Source: Acidobacteriota bacterium (GTDB taxonomy: Bacteria; Acidobacteriota; Aminicenantia; UBA2199). Taken from it: 13,106 bases of DNA. The stretch spans positions 1-13,106 of the forward strand of contig JAQUQF010000021.1 in assembly GCA_028749105.1 (NCBI GenBank), written 5' to 3'. A program made the translations under genes and the position numbers. The notes under the pieces are model-generated. The model worked only from the letters and a program-made list of their open reading frames with translations. It searched no databases and was not told the DNA's origin. This document shows, piece after piece, positions 1-6,204 of this stretch. Within the stretch, counting starts at the first letter, position 1; every line of letters begins with the position of its first letter.

Positions 1-327
1 GATCGGCCCCTTGCGCGTATAGAATTCGGCGGTCTTGGGGTTGAAGACCATGGTGCCGGTGAGGTCGGCCGGCAGCAGGTCGGGGGTGAACTGGATGCGC
101 TTGAAGTTCAGGTCGGTGACCCGCGCCAGCGTCTTGACGGCCAGGGTCTTGGCCAGGCCGGGAACGCCCTCGAGCAGGATATGGCCCGAGGCCAGCAAGG
201 CGACCATCATCCGTTCCAGCAGCTCTTTCTGGCCGACGATGACCTTGGCCATCTCGGCCAGGGTCTGCTCGATCGTCACACTTTCTTCCCTGATCTTTTC
301 GTTGATGAATGCCAGGTCCTGGGCCAT
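1..327 (-). CDS. MoxR-family AAA+ ATPase, N-terminal part (cut by window edge)
   Basis: The first 109 residues of a MoxR-type AAA+ ATPase are visible; the rest lies beyond base 1. Walker A reads GVPGLAKT at about residues 54-61, preceded by the family's IVGQ-x-ELLERMMVALL helix (about 30-45) and followed by the MoxR signature PDLLPADLTGT at about 82-92. MoxR proteins are chaperone-like ATPases, often encoded with DUF58 and VWA-domain partners that help mature or activate other proteins; such partners would lie outside this window. The start is fixed by an AGGAGG Shine-Dalgarno sequence 5 bases upstream, which overlaps the stop codon of the preceding DnaC-like gene. Only 9 bases separate the two genes, so this is the last visible member of the dnaJ operon. 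Family assignment is firm; the client or pathway cannot be read from here. Confidence 0.9.
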   Translation of the reverse strand, partial: MAQDLAFINEKIREESVTIEQTLAEMAKVIVGQKELLERMMVALLASGHILLEGVPGLAKTLAVKTLARVTDLNFKRIQFTPDLLPADLTGTMVFNPKTAEFYTRKGPI

Positions 328-332
328 TTCGT

Positions 333-338
333 CCTCCT
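333..338 (-). promoter_or_regulatory. Shine-Dalgarno sequence of moxR, overlapping the upstream stop codon
   Basis: The minus strand reads TAGGAGGACGAA before ATG. The perfect AGGAGG shares bases with the TAG stop of the DnaC-like gene (337-339). It decides the moxR start at 327 and suggests termination and reinitiation at this junction. Confidence 0.85.
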
Positions 339-1041
339 AGTAGTGCTTCTGGCGGTAATCGGCGCCCATGATCTCGACGCTGCGGGCCATTTCGAACAGG
401 CGGCTGCGGATGCGGTTGCCGATGCGCTCGCTCAGGGTCTCCTCGCCGCCGATCTTCTTGTCGAAGTAGTTGCTGGCGAACAGGGTGATGCGGTTGTCGT
501 TGTAGCGGCGGTTGACCAGATAGTAGATGTTGTCTTCGACCCAGGGGCTGGGGCGGGAGGCGCCGAGCTCGTCGAACAGCAGCAGCTCGACCCGGACCAG
601 GCGCTGGATCAACTGGCCGATGGTGGTGAAGTCCCGGTTCGAGGTGTCTTCGCCGGAGCGCATCTCCCGGGTCAGGTCGTTCCAGTCGATGTAGGCCACT
701 TCGATATTCTTTTCCTTGATCAGCTGGTTGCCGATGCAGCACAGCAGCCTCGTCTTGCCCACGCCGGTCGCGCCCTGGAAGAGCAGGCCCTGGTCCACGG
801 CCGGGTATTCGGCGATGAACTTCTCGGCCGCCTTCTTCGCCTTGGCCTGCGACTTGTTCGCCTCGTCCGGGAAATAGCTCTTCAGTTCCGTGCCCAGGAA
901 GCGCAGGGGAATGTTGGCGTTGCTGGCCTTGAGCGATCGCACGTCGTCCCGGCGGCATTGGCAGGGGCGGGCAACCTCGCGTCCCTCGACCTTGACCAGC
1001 ACCCAGCCGCTGTCATGGCATTTCGCGCATTTTGTTTCCAT
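337..1041 (-). CDS. DnaC/DnaI-like AAA+ ATPase with N-terminal Cys motif
   Basis: A 234-residue ATP-binding protein of the DnaC/DnaI/IstB class, which includes replicative helicase loaders. Cysteines at about residues 5, 8, 27 and 29 (CAKC and CQC) form a probable zinc-binding head, as in DnaI-type loaders. Walker A is GATGVGKT at about 90-97, Walker B LLLFDELG at about 153-160, a sensor-1-like ASNY stretch lies near 189-192, and an Arg-rich RIGNRIRSRLF segment at about 206-216 may hold the arginine finger. The frame is open far upstream, but that part is a shadow of the sigma factor gene. The start chosen here shares one base with the sigma stop (TGATG), has a GGAG about 10 bases upstream, and places the Cys motif at the N-terminus as expected. 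Whether it is the cell's true helicase loader is unknown; its place behind a chaperone and sigma factor hints at a stress-related role. Confidence 0.88.
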   Translation of the reverse strand: METKCAKCHDSGWVLVKVEGREVARPCQCRRDDVRSLKASNANIPLRFLGTELKSYFPDEANKSQAKAKKAAEKFIAEYPAVDQGLLFQGATGVGKTRLLCCIGNQLIKEKNIEVAYIDWNDLTREMRSGEDTSNRDFTTIGQLIQRLVRVELLLFDELGASRPSPWVEDNIYYLVNRRYNDNRITLFASNYFDKKIGGEETLSERIGNRIRSRLFEMARSVEIMGADYRQKHY

Positions 1042-1889
1042 CAGTTCAACGCTCCATAGATGCCCTGCTGGTGCAACTGGTTCTTCAGCTTGGCCAGGGC
1101 CTTGATCTCGATGCGCCGGATCCCCTCCGGGCTCATCTTCAGCTGCTTGGCGATCTCGCGCAGCTTTTGCGGCTCCTCGCCACGGAAGCCGAAGCGCAGG
1201 CGGATGATCTCGGCTTCGCGGGCGGTGAGCTTGCCGATGTCCTCGTTCACCAGGTCGCGGACGGCGCCGCCGATGAAGACATCCTGCGGATCGTCGACCG
1301 ACTCGTCGGGCAGGAAGGTGGTCAGGCTCGACGAGTTGTTGTCGCTGATCCCCTTGTCCAGCGAGATGATCTCGTCGGGGACGGCCAGCATGACCTTGAC
1401 CTTCTTCTCCGGGATCTTCAGGGCCTCGGCCAGCTCCTTCTCGCTGGGGTGGCGCTTCAGCTTCCGGGTCAGCTTGAAATGGGCCTTCTTGAAGTTCAGG
1501 TAGTCGTTGTAGAAAATGTCGGGCAGGGAGATGAGGTTCTGGTTCTTGGAAAGATAGCGGCGGATCTCGCTGCGCACCCACCACAGCGCGTAGGTGAAAA
1601 AACGGTTCTCGCGCTTCAGGTCGAACTTTTTCAGCGCTTCGATCAGCCCCTTGTTGCCCTCGTTGATCAGGTCGAGGAAGTTGTCGCCCTTGAAATAGTA
1701 TTTCAGCGCTTCGCGCACCACCAGGCGCTGGTTGGCGACGATGATGGCGCGGAAGGCCTCCTCGTCGCCGTTCTTGGCCCTGGTGATCAGCTCCCTCTCC
1801 TCCTCGGGAGTGAGGATCTTGATCTTTTTGATGCGCTGGAAGTAAAGGTTCAGGGAATCCAGCGATTCGCTACTTTTCCTTTTTTTCAT
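1041..1889 (-). CDS. Sigma-70 family RNA polymerase sigma factor (group 2/3, heat-shock context)
   Basis: This 282-residue protein has the sigma-70 domain order: a region 1.2-like stretch (about 11-40, with LNLYFQRI and LTPEEERELI), region 2 (about 50-115, with NQRLVV, DLINEGNKGLIEALKKFD and FFTYALWWVRSEI), region 3 (about 120-200, with LPDIFYNDYLNFKK and a SEKELAEAL repeat) and region 4 (about 215-270). It lacks the long region 1.1 and insertion of a housekeeping RpoD. The linker after region 2 aligns better with RpoD than with the RpoH box, so I do not call it rpoH. The recognition helix reads SPEGIRRIE where TRERIRQIE is usual. The start overlaps hspR by 20 bases and has no clear Shine-Dalgarno sequence, implying translational coupling. 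Co-transcription with dnaJ and hspR suggests a heat-shock or proteostasis regulon; this is inference. Confidence 0.92.
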   Translation of the reverse strand: MKKRKSSESLDSLNLYFQRIKKIKILTPEEERELITRAKNGDEEAFRAIIVANQRLVVREALKYYFKGDNFLDLINEGNKGLIEALKKFDLKRENRFFTYALWWVRSEIRRYLSKNQNLISLPDIFYNDYLNFKKAHFKLTRKLKRHPSEKELAEALKIPEKKVKVMLAVPDEIISLDKGISDNNSSSLTTFLPDESVDDPQDVFIGGAVRDLVNEDIGKLTAREAEIIRLRFGFRGEEPQKLREIAKQLKMSPEGIRRIEIKALAKLKNQLHQQGIYGALN

Positions 1890-2259
1890 CGTGGAAGGGG
1901 GCGATGGGGGGCGACGAGAACTTGACCAGCGCGTTCTTCTTCTGCTCGAAGATCTCCTCCTTGCCGACGAAGAACTCCTTTTTCAGCTCTTCCAGGAAAA
2001 CGGTGAATTCCCCCTGCATCTTCTCCATCTTGTCCTTCATGTTCAGGATGATCTCGATGCCGGCCAGGTTGACGCCCATCTCGCGCGTCAGGTTCAGGAT
2101 GAACTCCAGCTTCTTCAGGTCCTCATCGCAGAACATGCGCGTGTTGCCCTTGCTGCGCGAGGGGATGAGCAGCCCCTCGCGCTCGTAGAGGCGCAGAGTC
2201 TGCGGGTGGATGTTGTACTTGCTGGCCACCGCCGAAATGAAATAGGTTTTTTCCTTCAT
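1870..2259 (-). CDS. hspR: HspR-like MerR-family heat-shock repressor
   Basis: A 129-residue MerR-type regulator. The N-terminal winged helix-turn-helix (about 5-45) carries IHPQTLRLYEREGLL, then SRSKGNTRMF as the wing, then LTREMGVNLAGIEIIL at about 57-72. This combination is characteristic of HspR rather than of metal-sensing MerR proteins. A predicted coiled coil runs from about 75 to 100. The C-terminus has ALVKFSSPP, resembling the hydrophobic ALVVW-type tail of actinobacterial HspR. In those bacteria HspR represses chaperone genes by binding HAIR inverted repeats with DnaK as co-repressor. Here it overlaps dnaJ by 4 bases (ATGA) and the sigma factor gene by 20, so it is likely made in step with both. 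I see no HAIR-type repeat upstream of dnaJ, so its operator here is unknown. dnaK and grpE are not in the window. Confidence 0.9.
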   Translation of the reverse strand: MKEKTYFISAVASKYNIHPQTLRLYEREGLLIPSRSKGNTRMFCDEDLKKLEFILNLTREMGVNLAGIEIILNMKDKMEKMQGEFTVFLEELKKEFFVGKEEIFEQKKNALVKFSSPPIAPFHDEKKEK

Positions 2260-3377
2260 CGCCCCAGTTCCTCGCGCGGGTCATAAGGGGATACTTTTTC
2301 GATCTCCTTGAGCAATTCGCGGACCTTGAGGTCCTTGGTGGAGGGAGGCACGATGCGGATTTCCACGTACAGGTCGCCGTTCGCCCCCGTCTTGGGGTTG
2401 ACGATGCCCTTGCCCTTCAGGCGCAGCTTCTGCCCCGACGCCGTCCCCGGCGGGACTTTGAACAGGGAGGAGCCTTCCAGCGTCGGGATCTCGATCTTGG
2501 CCCCCAGTGCCGCTTCGGCGTAGGTCAGCGGCAGCGACATTTCCAGGTCCTGGCCGTTGCGGCGGAATACCTTGTGCGGGGTGACGTGAATGGTGATGAT
2601 CAGGTCGCCTTCCGGGCCCCCGTTGCGGCCGGCGTTGCCCTTGCCGGCGATGCGCACCTTGGAATCGTTGTCCACGCCGGCGGGGATGCGTACCCGCAGG
2701 CGCGACGTGGTTTCGACGCGGCCGTCGCCGCCGCAAGAGCGGCAGGGGGCGCCGGGCAGGACGCCGCTGCCGCCGCAGTTGGGGCAGATGGAACCGAATT
2801 TCATGAACCCGGACTGCTTTTGCACACGGCCGCTGCCGCCGCAGGTCGGGCAGGTGCTCTTTTTGGAGGCGGCGTCGATGCCCTTGCCCTTGCAGGCGAC
2901 GCACGCTTGCTTGTGGCTGACCTGGATGGTGGTCTCGATGCCGTTGGCGGCATCCATGAAGTTCAGGTTCATCGAATAAAGGAGGTCCTCGCCGCGCTCC
3001 GCCTGCCGGCCGCGCCGCGTGCCATGGGGGCGCTGGTCGCCCACGTTGCCGAAGATGGTCTCGAAGATGTCGCCGAAGGAGCTGTTGCCGCTGGTGCTGA
3101 AGTCGAAACCCTCGAAATCGCCGCCCCGGCCGGGGCCTGGGCCGGGACCAGAGGCGCCGCGGGCGCCCAGAGAACCGTAGAGATCGTACTGCTTCTTCTT
3201 CTCGGGGTCCTTCAGCGTTTCGTGCGCCTCGTTGATCTCCTTGAACTTCTGCTCGGCCGCCTTGTCGCCGGGATTCAAGTCGGGATGATACTTTCGGGCC
3301 AGCTTGCGGTAGGCCTTTTTTATGTCGTTGATGCCGGCGTTTTTGTTTACGCCTAGTATCTCGTAGTAGTCTTTCAT
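2256..3377 (-). CDS. dnaJ: Chaperone DnaJ (type I Hsp40)
   Basis: A complete 373-residue Hsp40 co-chaperone that stimulates DnaK ATPase activity and delivers unfolded substrates. The J domain (about 1-67) has the catalytic HPD at 31-33. A Gly/Phe-rich linker with GPGPGPGRGG follows (about 70-112). The zinc-finger domain holds all four CxxCxGxG-type repeats, with Cys pairs at about 159/162, 176/179, 198/201 and 212/215. The C-terminal substrate-binding domain ends in the usual VPPGTASGQKLRLKGKG and PYDPREEL segments. The frame stays open upstream, but translation must begin at MKDYYEILGV, the canonical J-domain start. No Shine-Dalgarno sequence precedes this ATG; instead a promoter -10 box ends 7 bases upstream, so the mRNA is probably leaderless. 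It heads the operon with hspR, the sigma factor, the DnaC-like ATPase and moxR. Confidence 0.97.
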   Translation of the reverse strand: MKDYYEILGVNKNAGINDIKKAYRKLARKYHPDLNPGDKAAEQKFKEINEAHETLKDPEKKKQYDLYGSLGARGASGPGPGPGRGGDFEGFDFSTSGNSSFGDIFETIFGNVGDQRPHGTRRGRQAERGEDLLYSMNLNFMDAANGIETTIQVSHKQACVACKGKGIDAASKKSTCPTCGGSGRVQKQSGFMKFGSICPNCGGSGVLPGAPCRSCGGDGRVETTSRLRVRIPAGVDNDSKVRIAGKGNAGRNGGPEGDLIITIHVTPHKVFRRNGQDLEMSLPLTYAEAALGAKIEIPTLEGSSLFKVPPGTASGQKLRLKGKGIVNPKTGANGDLYVEIRIVPPSTKDLKVRELLKEIEKVSPYDPREELGR

Positions 3378-3384
3378 AAAAAAT

Positions 3385-3413
3385 ATATTACAATGGGACG
3401 CTAAAAAAATCAA
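3385..3413 (-). promoter_or_regulatory. Sigma-70 promoter of dnaJ, probably leaderless
   Basis: On the minus strand TTGATT (3413-3408), a 17-bp spacer and TAATAT (3390-3385) match the sigma-70 consensus at 5 of 6 and 5 of 6 positions with ideal spacing. Seven bases separate the -10 box from the ATG at 3377, so transcription should start at or one base from the start codon. The stretch is AT-rich and has no Shine-Dalgarno sequence. Confidence 0.75.
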
Positions 3414-3419
3414 TATGGT

Positions 3420-3448
3420 TTGACGATGGGGACGGCTTCCTCTATAAT
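3420..3448 (+). promoter_or_regulatory. Sigma-70 promoter of the secreted repeat protein gene
   Basis: TTGACG (3420-3425), a 17-bp spacer and a perfect TATAAT (3443-3448). The expected start site is near 3455, giving a leader of about 18 bases. Its -35 box lies only 6 bp from the -35 box of the divergent dnaJ promoter, so the two probably compete for polymerase. Confidence 0.8.
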
Positions 3449-3454
3449 CGCCGC

Positions 3455-3460
3455 GGAGGT
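3455..3460 (+). promoter_or_regulatory. Shine-Dalgarno sequence at the predicted 5' end of the mRNA
   Basis: GGAGGT lies 12 bases before the ATG at 3473, a longer gap than usual, and coincides with the predicted transcription start. It supports the 3473 start because no other in-frame start lies closer, but its position at the extreme 5' end is unusual. Confidence 0.55.
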
Positions 3461-3472
3461 CAAATAGATCGT

Positions 3473-4771
3473 ATGATCGTGAAAAAGACGTTAAAAAGAC
3501 GGATCGCAGAGATCGGGAATAGAGCAGACCGGCATGAACAGAAGGTGTTGCTTCTGGCACTGATCTGTCTCTGCCTGTTCGGCACTGCATTGCCGGCTCA
3601 AGGGGATGCCCGTGTCAAAAAGCTGCTCAGGCAGGGAAAAATGGAAGCCGCCCAAGTCCGCTGCTCCCAGTTGCAGGGATTCGCCGCGGCCTGGAGCTGG
3701 CCGCTGCTGGGGGACCGCTATTTGCAGATGGGGATCCTGGGGGCGGCCATCGACTGCTACCAGCGGGGGGTTCCCGTCGTTGGCCTGGCCCGATCCTGGA
3801 GCCAGCTGGCCGAGAGCAGCCTGAATCGCGGCGATATGAAGCCCGCCCTGGAGCGGTACACCAATGCTCTGCGGGTGTACGAGACGCTGATCCGCGATGA
3901 CCGGTGCATCTGGGACCCGGAATGGAACGGCGAACGGCTGGCGATGAGGGAGAAGTGGCTGCAATTGGGCGGAGACGAAGCGACGCGGCGCGAGCAGGAA
4001 AAACTGCGGCCGCTGCTGCGCCTGGCTGCGGCTTATTGCCGGCGGCGCGAGGAGTCGTTCCTGGATTTCATCTGTGAGGAGGAAGTGGTCGAGACGATCG
4101 ATCGCTCTCACCCGCTGACAGATGTCATGCAAGTCCCCGGGCTCCCTTCGTCCGGATCCGGCGGCGGCAGGGGCCTTAACCGGAAACGGACCCTTTACGA
4201 TTACCGGCTGGTAAGTGAGTCCGGCAAAACAAACGAGGCCCGGATCCTGCTGCGCAAGAGCGGCGAGAGCGCAGGATTGGAACTCACTGACCTGACCGTA
4301 TCCCATTACCGGCTGAGGAATATGATCTATTCCCCCATCGAGCTCTTCGCCGCCGGCCAGAATCCCTCCTATGAATATCATCTCCTCGCGGAGCGAAGTG
4401 ATGAGGCCGGTCCCATTTTTGTCGTCGAAATTCTGCCGCTGCAGTTCGTGACCCCGCCCCTTTCGTTCGGCAAGGCCTGGCTGCGGCAGGACGGCCGTGT
4501 GGAGAGGATCGAATTGAACTTCAAGTCGATTCAAAACTACGAGGCGATCACCCTGGCGGCGCAAAAGCACAAGCGGATCCCGGTCATTTCCTTTATCGTG
4601 ATCTTCGGCAAGGTCTACCGGGGCATCGGTTTTCCCAGCGTTATTCACCTGCGGGACGCATTTCTGGACGAGAGCGGTCGGGAATCGCTTGCCGCCGATA
4701 TCGCGATCACCTATGACCAGTTCCGCTTCTTCAAGGTCGAGATGCGCGAAGAGATCAGGGAACCGGAATGA
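3473..4771 (+). CDS. Exported repeat-containing protein of unknown function
   Basis: I do not recognise a named family for this 432-residue protein. A basic N-terminus (KKTLKRR) is followed by a hydrophobic segment at about 25-40 and an ALPAQG-like cleavage region near 42, so it is probably Sec-exported; no clear lipobox is visible. Residues about 48-140 look like divergent TPR helices (MEAAQVRCSQL, GAAIDCYQRG, GDMKPALERYTNALRVYE). A conserved-looking core begins at about 196 with FLDFICEEEVVE, followed by YDYRLVSESGKTNEARILL. The C-terminal half (about 290-425) appears beta-rich, somewhat like LolA/outer-membrane lipoprotein-sorting folds: FVVEILPLQF, AWLRQDGRVERIELNF, GIGFPSVIHLRDAFLDESG. 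I associate the DFxCxEE core with acidobacterial-type envelope proteins, from memory only. It has its own promoter and overlaps the downstream glcD-like gene by 4 bases (ATGA). Confidence 0.8.
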   Translation: MIVKKTLKRRIAEIGNRADRHEQKVLLLALICLCLFGTALPAQGDARVKKLLRQGKMEAAQVRCSQLQGFAAAWSWPLLGDRYLQMGILGAAIDCYQRGVPVVGLARSWSQLAESSLNRGDMKPALERYTNALRVYETLIRDDRCIWDPEWNGERLAMREKWLQLGGDEATRREQEKLRPLLRLAAAYCRRREESFLDFICEEEVVETIDRSHPLTDVMQVPGLPSSGSGGGRGLNRKRTLYDYRLVSESGKTNEARILLRKSGESAGLELTDLTVSHYRLRNMIYSPIELFAAGQNPSYEYHLLAERSDEAGPIFVVEILPLQFVTPPLSFGKAWLRQDGRVERIELNFKSIQNYEAITLAAQKHKRIPVISFIVIFGKVYRGIGFPSVIHLRDAFLDESGRESLAADIAITYDQFRFFKVEMREEIREPE

Positions 4772-6141
4772 TCGGGAAAAAGGTGCTGAAGGAGCTTGCC
4801 CAGGCCGTCGGCAGGGAAAAGGTTTTCGCCGAAAGCGAATACCTTCTCAGCTATTCTTATGACGCCACGGGCCTGGAGTATCTCCCCGACGCCGTCGTTT
4901 TCGCCGAGAACGAGGAGGACGTCGCCGCGGTGATCGCCGTTTGCCGTAGTCATGGCCTGCCGCTGGTGCCGCGCGGCGCCGGCGTGGGCTACACCGGCGG
5001 GGCGCTGGCCGTCAGCGGCGGCGTCGTGCTGGTGTTCACGCGCATGAACCGCATCCTGAGCCTCGACCGGGAGAACTTCCTGGCCGTGGTGGAGCCCGGG
5101 GTCGTCACCTCCGACCTGCAGGAAGCGGCGGAAAAGGCGGGACTGTTCTATCCCCCTGACCCGGCCAGCCTGAAGACCTCGACGATCGGCGGCAACGTGG
5201 CCGAGAACGCCGGCGGCCCGCGCTGTTTCAAGTACGGGGTGACCGGCAACTATGTCCTGGGGCTGGAAGCATTTCTGATGAACGGCGAAAAGGTCCGCCT
5301 GGGGGCCGAGACGATCAAGAATGTCGCCGGCTATGACCTGAAGTCGCTTCTGGTCGGTTCCGAGGGGACGCTGGCCGTGGTGACCAGGGTGACCGTGCGC
5401 CTGCTGCCGCTGCCGCCCTGCCGCCTGCTTTTCCGCGTCGACTTCCCTGCGCTGGAGGACGGCGCCCGCTTCGTGCAGCGCGTCATCCAAGCCCACGTTC
5501 AGCCCGCGGTGCTCGAGTTCATGGACCGCAGCTCGCTGCAGGCCGTCTACTCCTATCAGGGACTGGCGCTCGATGACCGGCTGCGGGCGGCTGTGCTGGT
5601 CGAGGTCGACGGCAGCCCGGCCGAGGTCGCCGAAAGGGAAGCGCTGCTAAAAAAGCAGCTGGATGCGGCCCGGCCGCTCCATTGGCAGCGGGCGGAGACC
5701 TTTGCCGAACAGGAGGCCCTCTGGGCGACGCGGCGCAACATCTCGCCGGCCATCGCCAAGCTGAAACCGAAAAAGATCAACGAGGACATTGTCGTCCCCG
5801 CTGGCCGCATCCCGGAAATGGTCGGGTTCATCGACGGCCTGGCTGCCGAATATGGCCTGTGCATCGTCCTCTTCGGCCATTTCGGCGACGGCAACATCCA
5901 CACCAACTTGATGGTCGATCCCGACGACGCTGGGGAGATGAGCCGTGCCGAGGTCGTCCTGGACAAGATCTTCAGGCGCGTGGTCGAGTTCGGCGGCACC
6001 ATCTCGGGCGAGCACGGCATTGGCCTGAGCAAGAAGCCCTTCATGCATTACCAGTTCAGCCCAGTCGAGCTCGAGCTGTTCCGCCGCATCAAGAAAGTTT
6101 TCGACCCCGACAACCTGCTCAACCCCGGCAAGATGTTCTGA
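4768..6141 (+). CDS. FAD-linked 2-hydroxyacid dehydrogenase, GlcD/D-lactate dehydrogenase type
   Basis: A 457-residue flavoprotein, normal for the GlcD/DLD family. The N-terminal FAD-binding PCMH domain shows PRGAGVGYTGGAL at about 68-80 and PPDPASLKTSTIGGNVAENAG at about 129-149, split here only by family convention, then GPRCFKYGVTGNYVLG and NVAGYDLKSLLVGSEGTL. The C-terminal domain has HFGDGNIH (about 371-378), GGTISGEHGIG (about 409-419; H416 with H371 and H378 are the likely metal or substrate ligands) and the terminal FDPDNLLNPGKMF. It should oxidise a 2-hydroxyacid such as glycolate or D-lactate to the 2-oxoacid and pass electrons to a carrier. The exact substrate cannot be read from sequence. 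No GlcE or GlcF (Fe-S) partner is adjacent, which favours a stand-alone enzyme. It is translationally coupled to the exported protein gene; the functional reason is unclear. Confidence 0.93.
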   Translation: MIGKKVLKELAQAVGREKVFAESEYLLSYSYDATGLEYLPDAVVFAENEEDVAAVIAVCRSHGLPLVPRGAGVGYTGGALAVSGGVVLVFTRMNRILSLDRENFLAVVEPGVVTSDLQEAAEKAGLFYPPDPASLKTSTIGGNVAENAGGPRCFKYGVTGNYVLGLEAFLMNGEKVRLGAETIKNVAGYDLKSLLVGSEGTLAVVTRVTVRLLPLPPCRLLFRVDFPALEDGARFVQRVIQAHVQPAVLEFMDRSSLQAVYSYQGLALDDRLRAAVLVEVDGSPAEVAEREALLKKQLDAARPLHWQRAETFAEQEALWATRRNISPAIAKLKPKKINEDIVVPAGRIPEMVGFIDGLAAEYGLCIVLFGHFGDGNIHTNLMVDPDDAGEMSRAEVVLDKIFRRVVEFGGTISGEHGIGLSKKPFMHYQFSPVELELFRRIKKVFDPDNLLNPGKMF

Positions 6142-6160
6142 GGCGGTTATCGAGACGCCT
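6141..6160 (+). other. Small inverted repeat just after the glcD-like stop
   Basis: AGGCG (6141-6145) and CGCCT (6156-6160) can pair around a 10-base loop directly after the stop codon. No T-run follows, so it is at best a weak or Rho-assisted 3' end. Confidence 0.3.
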
Positions 6161-6188
6161 ACTCCCTACAATGTGGGACCTTCAGCTC

Positions 6189-6200
6189 AATGATATCATT
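6189..6200. repeat. 12-bp perfect palindrome AATGATATCATT
   Basis: The sequence AATGATATCATT equals its own reverse complement. It lies in the convergent gap between the glcD-like gene and the DUF1846 gene, where no promoter is expected. It could be a protein-binding site or chance in an AT-rich stretch. Confidence 0.5.
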
Positions 6201-6204
6201 TCGT

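Noticed and set aside
1042..1584. An upstream extension of the DnaC-like frame adding about 180 residues
   Set aside because: It lies wholly within the sigma factor gene in another frame and has an Arg/Pro-rich, shadow-like composition; the Cys-motif start at 1041 fits the family.
2574..3356. A long plus-strand open frame opposite dnaJ
   Set aside because: Its Ala/Val/Gly-rich, low-complexity translation is typical of antisense shadows in GC-rich genes; dnaJ is certain on the other strand. The same applies to long frames opposite gltX, glnS, DUF1846, the sigma factor and the glcD-like gene.
3378..3590. An upstream extension of the dnaJ frame adding about 70 residues
   Set aside because: The canonical DnaJ N-terminus begins at MKDYYEILGV, and the extension runs through the dnaJ promoter and into the divergent gene.
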